Of a DNA stretch of 64,000 nt, positions 34,658-44,866 are shown one piece after another. The notes beneath the pieces are model-generated. The model saw nothing but the letters and a program-made list of their open reading frames with translations. It had not been told where the DNA came from and searched no databases. Position 1 is the first letter of the stretch. Each line of letters begins with the position of its first letter. Made by a program: the position numbers and the translations under genes. The DNA comes from Paenibacillus sp. 1781tsa1 (GTDB taxonomy: Bacteria; Bacillota; Bacilli; Paenibacillales; Paenibacillaceae): positions 7,006,001 to 7,070,000 of the forward strand of contig NZ_JAMYWY010000001.1 in NCBI RefSeq assembly GCF_024159265.1, in the 5' to 3' direction.

Positions 34658-36247
34658 TTATCGGTTCGTGGATACACTTTCCACATGATGCCTCTTCTCT
34701 TTATGACGCAGACGTCCCGTTATAAGCGCAGCCACCAGCGTAAGCACGCTGAATATAACCGCAGACCAGAAAAGTCCACTGTAACCCTCACCTGTCGTTT
34801 GATGCAGTGCCTGAAGTAACACATCACGGATACCTTCATCAGGTATCTGGGACAGGCCCTCAGTCAGACTGGAGACATCACTACCTGATGCTCCGCCTGA
34901 CGCATATTGTTGCAGCATTTCAGGCGACACCTGAATTCCTTTATCAGCAAATCCTGCTTGAATGTTGGACCCCAGATTAGTGAAAGAACGTGCCAGGAAT
35001 CCGGCAAAAATGGTAGGTGCAATAGCCATCGCCATCTGGCGGAATAACGAGCTGGTCGCTACCGCGATGCCTTTGTTGTTCTCCCCTGCCTGTTCTGTGA
35101 CAAGTACGTTAACTGGCGCACCAAGCATCATGCCAAAACCGATACCTACGAGCGTACTCGCGATGACAAATTGCCAGATATGCTCCACCCACAGCGGGAA
35201 CAGCAGGAATCCAATGGCAGATAAGAGCCCCGCAACCGATAACGTCCAGATTGGCCCTTTGCGGTCAACGAGGTAGCCACCTCCACCCGCCCCAATGCCG
35301 GATGCCAGCGCGAGCGGAGTAAACCAGTACCCGGAAGCCGTATTGGATACGCCGAGATACTGTTCAACGAAACCGGGAATAAAGATCACCGAGGCCAGAA
35401 TGGCTCCCGAGAAAAAGGCAATCAACAGCGTCCAACGAAAGGACGCAATGCCCAGAAGTTGTGTCGATACAACAGGTTCACGTTCAGATCCTTCCAGTCT
35501 TTTTTCCATGAAATAAAAGAGCACCAGAATGATTACACCTGCCAAGAAAAAGCCGTAGAACATCGGTGATCCCAGGCTTTGAATCATGTTCACACCGTCC
35601 AGATTGCTGAAGCTATACATTAAACTGAGTACACCCAACGTCAGGACAGCAATACCGCTCCAGTCCACTGCTGCACGAATAAGCTCCTGCTCTTCATGAA
35701 TATATCGAATACCTGCAATGAATAGCAAGATGGCGATAGGTACGTTGATCAGGAATAACCAGTGCCAGTTGCCCGTAATGTCCAGTATAAAAGCACCGAT
35801 ATTCGGCCCCAAAATGGCCGCAACACCATTCATACCTCCTAGCAGACCCAAGGCTGTACCTTGACGCTCTGCCGGGAACTTGCTTAGCACGTAGGAGCTG
35901 GCAATGATAAATATCCCCCCACCGCCCAAAGCTTGAATGACACGAGCGATCAGGAAGAAGGTAAACGAAGTGCTTAGCGCAACCAGCAGGGACCCGATCC
36001 CAAACAACGCCACTTCTATCAAAAACAGTTTTTTGCGACCATAACGGTCAGACAGTTTGCCTGCAATCGGAACACTCACCGCAAGTCCAAGCGTGTAGAG
36101 CGTAATCGTCCATGCTCCCCAAGTTGGCGACACACCAAATGATGCATTTAAGGTGGTCAGTGAAGAGGTGATGATTCCGTTATCCAGCGCAGCCATAAAT
36201 ACTCCTATGGCAAACAGGACCAGCGGCCATTTCATTTGTTTTTGCAT
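34658..36247 (-). CDS. MFS drug exporter, DHA2 (EmrB/QacA) family, 14 TM
   Basis: 529 residues from the ATG at 36247; a GTG one codon earlier is also possible behind GGGAGG. About 14 membrane helices. DHA2 motifs: motif C-like ALGLLGGMNGVAAILGPNIGAFI, motif A GKLSDRYGRKKLF and the N-terminal ALDNGIITSSL (the D1-type motif LDxTIVNVAL variant). A long extracytoplasmic loop lies between the last two helices (QQYASGGASGSDVSSLTEG). It exports drugs or other amphiphiles using proton motive force; substrate unknown. No regulator is adjacent. Confidence 0.93.
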   Translation of the reverse strand: MQKQMKWPLVLFAIGVFMAALDNGIITSSLTTLNASFGVSPTWGAWTITLYTLGLAVSVPIAGKLSDRYGRKKLFLIEVALFGIGSLLVALSTSFTFFLIARVIQALGGGGIFIIASSYVLSKFPAERQGTALGLLGGMNGVAAILGPNIGAFILDITGNWHWLFLINVPIAILLFIAGIRYIHEEQELIRAAVDWSGIAVLTLGVLSLMYSFSNLDGVNMIQSLGSPMFYGFFLAGVIILVLFYFMEKRLEGSEREPVVSTQLLGIASFRWTLLIAFFSGAILASVIFIPGFVEQYLGVSNTASGYWFTPLALASGIGAGGGGYLVDRKGPIWTLSVAGLLSAIGFLLFPLWVEHIWQFVIASTLVGIGFGMMLGAPVNVLVTEQAGENNKGIAVATSSLFRQMAMAIAPTIFAGFLARSFTNLGSNIQAGFADKGIQVSPEMLQQYASGGASGSDVSSLTEGLSQIPDEGIRDVLLQALHQTTGEGYSGLFWSAVIFSVLTLVAALITGRLRHKEKRHHVESVSTNR

Positions 36248-36417
36248 CACATGTTACCTCCCGATCAGATCTTAAATTCAGTATCGTACAGTTGGTTTGA
36301 TACATATATATTAAACTGAATTGAATAATAATGACTCACCGGTCATTTTAAAACAAAAGAAAACCATATGTCAATTTAATAATATGGTTATATGGCTTAA
36401 TTTACCTCTGATTCGAT

Positions 36418-36462
36418 AAAAAAAGCTGCCCACAGGTTTGATAAAACCTGCGGGACAGCCCT
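36418..36462 (-). terminator. Terminator of the S9 peptidase gene
   Basis: CTGTCCCGCAGGTT pairs with AACCTGTGGGCAG (one bulge) and is followed by CTTTTTTTAT on the minus strand. Confidence 0.88.
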
Positions 36463-36475
36463 CATGTCTAACGTA

Positions 36476-38905
36476 TTATGGCTGCATCAGATGACGATTC
36501 AGGAATTTCTCAATCGCACGGTACAGATCAAGCTGATTCTCCACGTTCGCAAAGCCATGACCTTCATTAGTCTTTAACATATAGGGTACATCGACTCCAC
36601 GCTTGCGTAATGCTTCAACAATCTGGTCTGACTCGGCTTGTTTGACACGTGGATCATTAGCGCCCTGAACCACGAATAATGGAGCCTTCATCTGATCGAT
36701 GTGGAAGAGCGGTGAAATCGCCGTTAACAGTTCCTTGTCTTTCACGGGATCTCCTACACGTTCATAGAACATACTACGCTCTGACTCCCAATAAGGTGGA
36801 AGTGAGTCTAGAAGGGTGAAGATATTGGAAGGTCCCACATAGCTGATGCCAGCAGCATAGACATCCGGTGTGAAAGCCAGTCCTGCCAGAGCGGCATATC
36901 CACCGTAAGATCCTCCATATATGGCTACACGTTTTGGATCAACCGTCCCCTCTTCAACCAGCCAGTTTACACCGTCTGTGAGGTCGTTCTGCATCGCTTT
37001 GCCCCACTCTTTATTGCCTGCATCCAGGAATTCCTTGCCGTATCCCGTGGAACCACGGAAATTGACCTGAAGTACCGCATAACCACGGCTTGCAAGGAAT
37101 TGAATCTCAGGATTGAAGCCCCATGAATCACGTGCCCAAGGACCACCATGTGGAACAACCACCAATGGCAGGTTAGAAGTCTCAGCCCCTTGAGGCAGTG
37201 TTAGATAACCATGAAGGGTCAGACCATCACGTGACTTGTACGTAATAGGCTTCATATCCGCCATTTGACTCTCAGCAATCCAAGGTGCGGCATCAGCCAG
37301 TTTATCGAGTTTGCCTGTTTTGGAATCGTAGTAATAATACGTCCCCATCGCTTTGTCACTATACGCTACGAACAATACTTGGCCTTCCTCACTTATGCTA
37401 CTGATACTAACTTCCTTGCCTGGCACTTTCGCTTTGATATCCTGCATTAGCGTTTTGAACTCTTGATCAAAGAATTCATAGTTCACTTTATCAGTCTCAT
37501 ATACAGCAGCAAGAATGGTCCCTTTTTCTTTGGAAGGTACGAAGTTGCTTACATCCACATCTTTATTTTCATAGATGGTTTTGGTTACCTTTTTGCTGCT
37601 TGGGCTGTACTCAACAATCGCCGTTTTGTCTCGCTCCAAGTTGGATATCGCATAGATATTTTTGTTATCATACGTGAACATGACTGGAGCAAAAGTCTCT
37701 CCAAGCTTCGTTGTCAGAAGCGGCTCAAATTCTTTGTCCTCTGATTCACGATACAGTAACGAAGACACATTGCCATCACTGGACACGGCAACACGAATTT
37801 TACCTTCGTGATCCGTCAGCCAGCCCGTAATGTTACCCGGGTTCTCTGCAGCAAGTACAGCCTCCCCAGTCTTGATGTTAATCCGATACACATCGAAAAT
37901 GCGCGGATCACGCTTGTTCATGCCTACCAAAATTTCATCAGGAATATTCTCAAGCGGATCTACCAGGATGGCTCTTGTGTTAGGATATGGCGTCAGATCC
38001 TTGCTGTTTTTACCATCGATATCCGTGACATATATATGGTAATTCTCATCGCCTGCCTTATCTTGTACATAGAGCAGCTTTTCATTGGTCGCCCACGCAA
38101 ATCCTGCAATATTACGTTCTGTTTCGCTCGTAATGCGTACAGGCTTATCCTGACCGTTTGCAGTAACTACGATATTCATGCGGTTGTTCCATGGCTCCAG
38201 GTAAGCAAGATGTTTACCGTCCGGTGACATCTGGAACCCTGCTTGAGCAGGCTGTTTGAAGAAGTCCTCCAGAGGTGTCAGACCATCCGATTTCACATCA
38301 AGTTCAAGCGCCAGATACAGTGCATCAGCGAATTCTCCATGGGTGACTGACTGTTTAGCGTTAAATGCGCTACCTTCGATAATAAAATGCTGTTTCACTC
38401 GCGCAGCGTCATTTGCATGCACAGCTGGAATCTGATCGGCATCACTATAAACTACCTGAATTCCGTTATCTTTCAGTTCGAATGCACGTGTAAACAACGA
38501 TGCCATCTGTGCACGTGTAAGTGGAGCATCGGGGGCATAACCTTTGGCCTTCCCTTGAATGAATCCGCCTTGCTTTAATGCGTAGATTGCAGGCGCAGCT
38601 TCATTCTCCGGCAAAACATCTGCAAAACCTGTAAGTGTTGTGGGCGTATCCAGTTGAAGTACACGTTGCAGAATGATTGCTGCCTCCGCACGGGTGATTG
38701 GAGTCGTTAATTGGGTCATGCCATCTGTCGTACCATCTATGTATCCCAGTTGCTGTAGTGTTTGTGTTGCCTTGGAAGCAATGGCCTCCGAGACAGAGGC
38801 TGTAGGTATAACGGCTTCGGCCGCCTGTACAGCTGGTTGAATCAGTGTGATGGACATGGCCATGGTAAGCGTGAGAGCGTATACCTTTTTACTAATTGCG
38901 TTCAA
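36476..38905 (-). CDS. Secreted SLH-domain S9 (prolyl oligopeptidase-like) peptidase
   Basis: 809 residues. Signal peptide (cleavage near VQAAEA, about residue 29), then three S-layer homology units over residues about 35-215 (ITRAEAAIILQRVL, LTRAQMASLFTRAF, VTHGEFADALYLALEL) that anchor the protein to wall polymers. A beta-propeller region covers about 225-560 and a C-terminal alpha/beta hydrolase has Ser666 in GGSYGG, Asp751 in ANDPRV and His783 in EGHGF. It cleaves peptides at the cell surface. The SLH-S9 fusion fits Paenibacillus, which anchors many enzymes through SLH domains. It may feed peptides to the Opp transporter encoded nearby. Confidence 0.93.
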   Translation of the reverse strand: MNAISKKVYALTLTMAMSITLIQPAVQAAEAVIPTASVSEAIASKATQTLQQLGYIDGTTDGMTQLTTPITRAEAAIILQRVLQLDTPTTLTGFADVLPENEAAPAIYALKQGGFIQGKAKGYAPDAPLTRAQMASLFTRAFELKDNGIQVVYSDADQIPAVHANDAARVKQHFIIEGSAFNAKQSVTHGEFADALYLALELDVKSDGLTPLEDFFKQPAQAGFQMSPDGKHLAYLEPWNNRMNIVVTANGQDKPVRITSETERNIAGFAWATNEKLLYVQDKAGDENYHIYVTDIDGKNSKDLTPYPNTRAILVDPLENIPDEILVGMNKRDPRIFDVYRINIKTGEAVLAAENPGNITGWLTDHEGKIRVAVSSDGNVSSLLYRESEDKEFEPLLTTKLGETFAPVMFTYDNKNIYAISNLERDKTAIVEYSPSSKKVTKTIYENKDVDVSNFVPSKEKGTILAAVYETDKVNYEFFDQEFKTLMQDIKAKVPGKEVSISSISEEGQVLFVAYSDKAMGTYYYYDSKTGKLDKLADAAPWIAESQMADMKPITYKSRDGLTLHGYLTLPQGAETSNLPLVVVPHGGPWARDSWGFNPEIQFLASRGYAVLQVNFRGSTGYGKEFLDAGNKEWGKAMQNDLTDGVNWLVEEGTVDPKRVAIYGGSYGGYAALAGLAFTPDVYAAGISYVGPSNIFTLLDSLPPYWESERSMFYERVGDPVKDKELLTAISPLFHIDQMKAPLFVVQGANDPRVKQAESDQIVEALRKRGVDVPYMLKTNEGHGFANVENQLDLYRAIEKFLNRHLMQP

Positions 38906-39025
38906 ACAATCTCCCCCTTTAAAGTGAATTACATAATAATATGGAATTATACGTAAGTCATTTTACCATGACTAACCATAAGTTAACAGCGAGATGGGTT
39001 TTCTTGAAGATGCTCATGTCAGATC

Positions 39026-39916
39026 TTATTTTGAGCCCGAAAATCCATAGTTGAACAACTTCCGCGTCTCCACAAAGCGCCCTTCACGAGTATCCGTCCC
39101 AAATACAACTGAAATCAGTCTTTTGCCATCACGTTCAGCTGTCCCCACAAAATGATATCCGGAATCTTCATCATAACCAGTCTTTAATCCGTCATTTCCA
39201 TCGTAAGCATACGGCCCACCAATGGAGGACAACATCCAGTTCGTGTTGCTCATGTACATCCCTTTTTGATGCATCGATACTTGCATTTGGCTGGAGATTC
39301 TTAGAATCTCGGGATGGTTATTCAGCAGATATCGCGCAAGTTTGCATGCATCTATAGCCGTCATTAAGGTTTGCCCTTGTATTTCCATCGGACGGTTAGG
39401 ACCAAGCAGCTTTTCACTGAGGCCCGTTGAATTCGTGAATTGTGTATTTTCAGACAGCCCGATCTGAGAAGCTTTCTGATTCATCTGCTGCACAAACTTC
39501 TGCTCTGAACCACTGATATGTTCAGCCAGAGCGACAGTGGCATCATTGGCTGAATAAACAGCTACGATCTCGAATAATTCCTGAACGGTGAATTGCTCTC
39601 CCTGTTTCAGGGTCAGTTGACTGCCCCCCACGGAGCTGGCATACAGACTCACATTCACAAGATCATTCCAGCCAATATCACCATTGATCACGGCCTCCAT
39701 CACTAGCAGTTCTGTCATCAACTTACTGACGCCTGCCGGCGCAATTTCTTCGGAGCCGTTAAAATCCATTAAGATCTGTTCAGAGTTCATATCCATTAAC
39801 ACCGCAGATTCAGCTTTAATTCCCGGTTTGCCTACCAGCATGTCCGGTTTCACACCCAAATATATAATGAGCAGCAGAGCCAGCAGCATACCTGCCCGTT
39901 TCCACCATTTTTTCAT
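39026..39916 (-). CDS. PBP5-like D-alanyl-D-alanine carboxypeptidase homologue lacking the nucleophile serine
   Basis: 296 residues: an N-terminal membrane anchor or signal (about 8-22), then an S11 transpeptidase-like domain. The usual S-x-x-K motif (PASMTK in DacA) reads PAGVSK here, with Gly62 in place of Ser and Lys65 kept. The other motifs are intact: Ser-Ala-Asn at 122-124 and Lys-Thr-Gly at 245-247. The codon is GGC, one base from AGC. It could be an inactive regulatory or substrate-binding relative, or Ser64 might be mis-aligned. The C-terminal amphipathic anchor of PBP5 is absent. Confidence 0.88.
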   Translation of the reverse strand: MKKWWKRAGMLLALLLIIYLGVKPDMLVGKPGIKAESAVLMDMNSEQILMDFNGSEEIAPAGVSKLMTELLVMEAVINGDIGWNDLVNVSLYASSVGGSQLTLKQGEQFTVQELFEIVAVYSANDATVALAEHISGSEQKFVQQMNQKASQIGLSENTQFTNSTGLSEKLLGPNRPMEIQGQTLMTAIDACKLARYLLNNHPEILRISSQMQVSMHQKGMYMSNTNWMLSSIGGPYAYDGNDGLKTGYDEDSGYHFVGTAERDGKRLISVVFGTDTREGRFVETRKLFNYGFSGSK

Positions 39917-40009
39917 AAGATGATCACCTCTTACCTATATAGACGAAGTGAAGAGGCATTTTGTCTGCACTTTTTTGAAAAAAAGTTAAATTTTTTTTAT
40001 TTTTTGGTT

Positions 40010-40063
40010 ACAAAAAAAACATGAACCCCATACACCCATGCCAGAGTGTACAGAATCCATGTT
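40010..40063 (-). terminator. Terminator of the opp operon
   Basis: AACATG/CATGTT and GTACAC/GTGTA pairings form a long stem, followed by eight T residues on the minus strand. Confidence 0.85.
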
Positions 40064-40168
40064 TTTAAAGACACTTTAGTTCAATTTCCTAGGAGAATTC
40101 TTCATCATAATCTAGCAACCGACTTCTTAAAGGACCCCAATCCTTACAGCTGCTAATGGAAGAAAGGT

Positions 40169-41995
40169 TTACTCAGCTACAACTGCTTTGTCTGCATTAA
40201 CTTGCAGGTCGCTCAGGTAAACACCTGTTCCATCACCAATCGCATAGTTCATTACACGTTTGTTAACTGGTGCTACAACTGCACGATACAGTGTAGGGAA
40301 TACAGGAACTTCATCTACCATGTATTGCTGCCATTGATTGTAGATCTCTTTACGCTTGTCTACATCGAATGCTTCAGCAGAGATACCTTGTGCTAGCAAT
40401 TTGTCATTCTCTTCGCTGGAGAATCTGGAGAAGTTGTAGAGTGCATCACGACCGTACAGGCCAGATGGATCTACGTCAATACCAACACCCCATGCTGCTT
40501 GGTACACATCAATGTTCGGATCATCTTTACCTGTGTTACCTACACGGTCATAGAAGCTGTTGAATTCAACCATTTCCAGGTTTACTTTCAAACCAATAGC
40601 TGCCCATGATTGAACATAATAACGTGCCAATGGCTCAGCTGTGTCGCCACCAGTCATAGATACAAAGTTGATTTCGAGTGGTGTTCCATCCGGATTCGTA
40701 CGGAATTCACCATCCAGTTTGTAACCAGCTTCATCAAGCAAAGCTTTCGCTGCTTCTGGATCATACGTTACACCCGGATTGTTAGCATCATGGAATTCTG
40801 GGTGAGACGGTGGAATCAGGGTTGTTGCATTCCAACGCAGGCCATTATAGAAACGTTTACCAACTTGATCGTTATCTACAGCCATCCACATTGCTTTACG
40901 CAAGTTTTTGTCGCCCATTTTTGCTTCGGCATTGCTTTTAACTTTTCCATTCTCTTCATCCCACGTACCCAGTTTGAAACCGATGTACGTATAAGCACGA
41001 TCGATTGCGCCCAGGAATTCTACATTGGACAGGTTAGCATTATCTTTGTATTGGTCTGTCGGGAATGCATCCACGAGATCTACCCCGCCAGATTTCAGTT
41101 CTTGAACAACCGTTGTCGGGTTGATAACTTTCAGAGTTACACTATCCAGTTTTGGAGCTCCACGCCAGTAGTCATCGTTTTTAACAAAAGTTACAGACTC
41201 ACCTGGAGTGATAACATCCACTTTAAATGGACCAAAACCAATTGGTTTTTCACGTACTTCTTTGGAAGAAGACATTTTTGCTACATCCATATCTCCGAAG
41301 ATATGTTTAGCCAGTGGGTACGTCCATACGCCACCTGTCAGCAGGGACGGAGTAGATTCTTTATACGTAATGCTGATTTGTTTGTCGCTCAGCACTTTAA
41401 TACCAGAGATTGTTTTTGCTTTTCCAGCATGATACTCGTCCATACCCACTACACTAGTGAAGTTGGAGTCGTAACGTGGACCATCATACGCTTTGTTACC
41501 GATCACTTCATAAGCAAATTGCAGATCTTCAGCCGTTACCGGCTTGCCATCATGCCAGTTTACGTTGTCACGAATGGTCAGTGTGAACGTTTTGCCATCT
41601 TCGGAAGTCTCATATGTTGCAGCACCATCATTGGTGTACACATAATCTTTATCCCAAGTCAGCAAGCCTTCATCGAACCATTGAAGAACTTGTGCATCCG
41701 GGTTACCGGAATAAAAGTTAAAGTTCAGTGTACCTTCAAAAGCAGTATCCGATACAAGTCCGAATGTAATCGATCCACCCTCGATCGCAGTACCTTCATT
41801 CGTTTTGACATTGTTGAAGTCTTCAATGGAGTAAACGCCCTCTTCATTAGCAGGTTTTTCCTCTGTTTTTCCCTCTTCTGTGTTGGTAGCCGGAGCTGGA
41901 GTAGCTGCTTCTTTCTCAGAGCACGCTGCGAGCACCAATACAAAGACCAGCATCATCGTGAAAAATAGTCCCCGTGAAAATAATCCCTTTTTCAT
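40169..41995 (-). CDS. Peptide ABC transporter substrate-binding lipoprotein
   Basis: 608 residues from the ATG at 41995, with GGGAGGAAAGG just upstream; 17 codons further upstream are open but would overlap the permease gene. Lipoprotein signal with lipobox VLAAC (Cys at about residue 24), a Glu/Thr/Ala-rich linker, then the SBP_bac_5 fold (LTIRDNVNWHDGKPVTAEDLQFAYEVI; LRKAMWMAVDNDQVGKRFYNG). It captures peptides for import. Last gene of the operon, with its own strong ribosome site as expected for a surplus of binding protein. The specific ligand cannot be read. Confidence 0.93.
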   Translation of the reverse strand: MKKGLFSRGLFFTMMLVFVLVLAACSEKEAATPAPATNTEEGKTEEKPANEEGVYSIEDFNNVKTNEGTAIEGGSITFGLVSDTAFEGTLNFNFYSGNPDAQVLQWFDEGLLTWDKDYVYTNDGAATYETSEDGKTFTLTIRDNVNWHDGKPVTAEDLQFAYEVIGNKAYDGPRYDSNFTSVVGMDEYHAGKAKTISGIKVLSDKQISITYKESTPSLLTGGVWTYPLAKHIFGDMDVAKMSSSKEVREKPIGFGPFKVDVITPGESVTFVKNDDYWRGAPKLDSVTLKVINPTTVVQELKSGGVDLVDAFPTDQYKDNANLSNVEFLGAIDRAYTYIGFKLGTWDEENGKVKSNAEAKMGDKNLRKAMWMAVDNDQVGKRFYNGLRWNATTLIPPSHPEFHDANNPGVTYDPEAAKALLDEAGYKLDGEFRTNPDGTPLEINFVSMTGGDTAEPLARYYVQSWAAIGLKVNLEMVEFNSFYDRVGNTGKDDPNIDVYQAAWGVGIDVDPSGLYGRDALYNFSRFSSEENDKLLAQGISAEAFDVDKRKEIYNQWQQYMVDEVPVFPTLYRAVVAPVNKRVMNYAIGDGTGVYLSDLQVNADKAVVAE

Positions 41996-42014
41996 GAACC
42001 TTTCCTCCCTTTTT

Positions 42015-42920
42015 TTAACCTCTTCTTTGTCTTGCATCAGTCGCACGCTTTAGGGCTTGACCGACATTATTTATACTCAACATCAATACCAGGATCAGCA
42101 CCGATGCGGGTAGCCATATCCACCATCTGGATTCCAGGGTTTGCGGATTACGTGCATAACTTACGAGTGTTCCAAGACTGGGTGTGCTTTCGGGAAAACC
42201 AAATCCCAGAAAAGACAGCCCGGATTCGAGGCCAATGTTGGCAGCGAGATTCAATGTCATCGTTACGATGATAATGGAGCTCAGATTCGGAAGAACCTGT
42301 GAGAGCATAATCTTCAGATGAGAAGAGCCCAATGTTTTTGAAGCTTTTACATAGTCCAGTTCCCGTTCCTGTAATGCTTTGGAGCGAATCAATCTGGCAA
42401 TACCCATCCAGAGAAATGCCGTCATGATTAAAGAGAACGAGATGATATTGTATTTGGGTACTGCTGTAACAAACGCGATAACAATCATCAACATCGGAAG
42501 GATCATGAAGAAGTCAACAACACGCATAAACAGGTTGTCTATCATTCCACCGAAATAACCGGATAAAAGGCCAATTAAGATACCTATGAAACCAGTCATT
42601 AACGTTACGATAATTCCAATGGTCAGCGAGTTACGTGTACCGATGACCAGTTGACCAAATACATCACGACCTCCATAGTCCGTTCCAAGCCAATATTGAG
42701 CGGATGGTGGTTCATATAAGGCAAACAGATCCACGCGTACGATATCATCCTGATTCAGAATGAGAGACGTGCCATATACCAGCAACATGACCAAGCCCAA
42801 GAAAATGAGCGAGATTAGTGCCACCTTATCTCTGACAAGCTCCCTCCATAAAATACTCAAACTGGAGGGGCTTTTATCAACCTTTTGTGAAGTTACAACT
42901 ACCTCGTTGGCCTTGCTCAT
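42015..42920 (-). CDS. Peptide ABC transporter permease, OppC/AppC type
   Basis: 301 residues with an N-terminal cytoplasmic tail, six membrane helices and the EAA motif ERELDYVKASKTLGSSHLKIMLSQVLPN. The OppC-type N-terminal extension and the LGTDYGGRDVFGQL segment are typical. It pairs with the OppB-type permease 29 bp upstream to form the translocation pore. Confidence 0.94.
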   Translation of the reverse strand: MSKANEVVVTSQKVDKSPSSLSILWRELVRDKVALISLIFLGLVMLLVYGTSLILNQDDIVRVDLFALYEPPSAQYWLGTDYGGRDVFGQLVIGTRNSLTIGIIVTLMTGFIGILIGLLSGYFGGMIDNLFMRVVDFFMILPMLMIVIAFVTAVPKYNIISFSLIMTAFLWMGIARLIRSKALQERELDYVKASKTLGSSHLKIMLSQVLPNLSSIIIVTMTLNLAANIGLESGLSFLGFGFPESTPSLGTLVSYARNPQTLESRWWIWLPASVLILVLMLSINNVGQALKRATDARQRRG

Positions 42921-42949
42921 CTTGTTTTCACCCCGAAATCTTCAAGTTC

Positions 42950-43912
42950 TTACTTGATCCGTATACGTGGATCTACAATTCCTAGAATAATGTCAGAAAG
43001 CAATGCCCCGAGAATGGAAGCTACGCCATATAACAATACAAGTGCAGTTACAACGCTGAAGTCACGCAATGAGATGGAATTCAGGAACAACTGCCCCATA
43101 CCTGGATAACTGAATATACTTTCGATAAATACCGTACCACCGATAAGCCCCGTAATCTCATATCCGAAAAATGCGGCGATAGGTAATAGCGAGTTTCTCA
43201 AAATATGTCTGTTATAGATCCGGGATTCTGAAGCGCCTTTGGCTCTCGCAGTAATAACGAATTCCTTATGTTTGATATCAATGATTTCACTGCGCAAATA
43301 TTGAACGGTAGATACCGTTGTAATCAGTGCCATGGATAATGCCGGCAATAATAGATGATAGAACTTACTCATCACGTAGCTGAATGTGCCTGGTGTAAGT
43401 CCTGGCGCAACGCTTCCCCCCGTCGGGAACCAGCCGAAGTGGAATCCGAAGATCCATACCATCACCAGTGCAAAGATAAACAATGGTGCGGCGAAGCCCA
43501 GGTAGGTGTATCCAGTGATCAACCGATCAGACCAGGTATCGTTGTAACGACCACTGATGATCCCCAGTGGAATAGCGATCAGATAAGTCAGTACAAGTGT
43601 CGCCAGTGCGAGCCAGAATGTGTTTGCTACACGTTGGCCGATCAGGTCTGTAACCGGCATTTTGAAACGGAAAGATTGTCCAAAATCACCTTGGATGGCG
43701 TTTTTGATCCAGTCCCAATATTGCACGTACCATGGATTATTCAATCCCAGTCTCTCTCGCTGGGCTTCCAATGCTTTGGGATCAACGCTTGGATCAAGCA
43801 ATCCGGTTAGCGCGTCACCCGGCATGGCCTTGGCCATCAGAAAGACCAAAAGACTTAGTAAAAAGATCTGAGGGATCATTATGATAATTCTGCGTACTAT
43901 CGTTTTCCACAT
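42950..43912 (-). CDS. Peptide ABC transporter permease, OppB/AppB type
   Basis: 320 residues, six membrane helices. EAA loop: EFVITARAKGASESRIYNRHILRN. N-terminal signature IVRRIIIMIPQIFLLSLLVFLM and the LGLNNPWYVQYWDW segment are usual for OppB/DppB permeases. It lies 7 bp downstream of the OppF-type ATPase gene. Confidence 0.95.
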   Translation of the reverse strand: MWKTIVRRIIIMIPQIFLLSLLVFLMAKAMPGDALTGLLDPSVDPKALEAQRERLGLNNPWYVQYWDWIKNAIQGDFGQSFRFKMPVTDLIGQRVANTFWLALATLVLTYLIAIPLGIISGRYNDTWSDRLITGYTYLGFAAPLFIFALVMVWIFGFHFGWFPTGGSVAPGLTPGTFSYVMSKFYHLLLPALSMALITTVSTVQYLRSEIIDIKHKEFVITARAKGASESRIYNRHILRNSLLPIAAFFGYEITGLIGGTVFIESIFSYPGMGQLFLNSISLRDFSVVTALVLLYGVASILGALLSDIILGIVDPRIRIK

Positions 43913-43919
43913 ATGGCCT

Positions 43920-44852
43920 TCAACCTTTCTGAGGTAGAGCTACTCGGTGAGTATCGGAAATGGATTGGAGCGAGTATGCAAGCCCTTCCTCATCAAAGAA
44001 ATTTCGGTATGAATGTTCATACTCGGACTTGACCTGTTGACGGAAGGCTACCATTTCCTCTCGTTTGGTTGGGTCCATATCCGGAATGGCTGCAATAAGA
44101 CGTTTGGTATAGATGTGTTGCGGATTCTCAAAAATATCACTCGTTGTGCCCTGTTCCACATATCGACCTTTATACATAATTCCTATCTCGTCACACATAT
44201 GGCGGATGATGCCCAGATCATGACTGATGAACAGATACGTCAGATTTAACTCTTTTTGAATCTCCTGCATGAAGTTAAGTACCTGAGCCTGTACCGATAC
44301 ATCCAGTGCAGATACAGGTTCATCAGCGATAATCAGCTTCGGCTTCAGTGCAATAGCCCGTGCAATGCCGATCCGTTGACGCTGCCCCCCTGAGAATTCA
44401 TGCGGATATTTGTAGATTGATTCCGGACTCAAGCCAACCTTTTCAAGTAATTCTCTTACTTGTCTTTTCTCCTCGGTAGCTGTGAGACGCTCATAGTTAC
44501 GAAACGGCTCAGCGATGATATCGATAACCCGCTTCTTTGGATTCAATGATGAATATGGGTCTTGAAAAATCATTTGTACATCCCGCTGGAGCTGCCTGTT
44601 TTTACGTCGCTCCGTAGCCAGGTTTTTGCCGTCAAACAGAATCTTTCCGTCAGTGACATGGTTCAGCCCAATAATGGCTCTGCCTGTTGTTGTCTTGCCT
44701 GAACCTGATTCGCCAACCAAACCATAGGTCTGTCCTTGTTCAATGGAGAAGCTCACATCATCAACAGCCTTTACACTGCCAATTTCCCGTTTAAGCAATC
44801 CACCGCGAATCGGAAAGTGTATCTTGAGCCCTTCTACTTCGAGTAATGCCAT
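43920..44852 (-). CDS. Peptide ABC transporter ATP-binding protein, OppF type
   Basis: 310 residues. ABC ATPase with Walker A GESGSGKTTTG, Q-loop DPYSSLNPKK, signature FSGGQRQRIGIARA, Walker B KLIIADEPVSALD and the H-loop in LFISHDLG. C-terminal OppF domain (YVEQGTTSDIFENPQHIYTKRLIAAIPD). Together with the OppD-type subunit it powers peptide import. 14 bp downstream of the OppD gene. Confidence 0.96.
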   Translation of the reverse strand: MALLEVEGLKIHFPIRGGLLKREIGSVKAVDDVSFSIEQGQTYGLVGESGSGKTTTGRAIIGLNHVTDGKILFDGKNLATERRKNRQLQRDVQMIFQDPYSSLNPKKRVIDIIAEPFRNYERLTATEEKRQVRELLEKVGLSPESIYKYPHEFSGGQRQRIGIARAIALKPKLIIADEPVSALDVSVQAQVLNFMQEIQKELNLTYLFISHDLGIIRHMCDEIGIMYKGRYVEQGTTSDIFENPQHIYTKRLIAAIPDMDPTKREEMVAFRQQVKSEYEHSYRNFFDEEGLAYSLQSISDTHRVALPQKG

Positions 44853-44866
44853 TATGTTATTCCTCC

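Noticed and set aside
40610..41968. 452-codon plus-strand open frame opposite the peptide-binding lipoprotein gene
   Set aside because: Mirror frame of a clear gene; Cys/Phe/Ile-rich nonsense product without a start signal.
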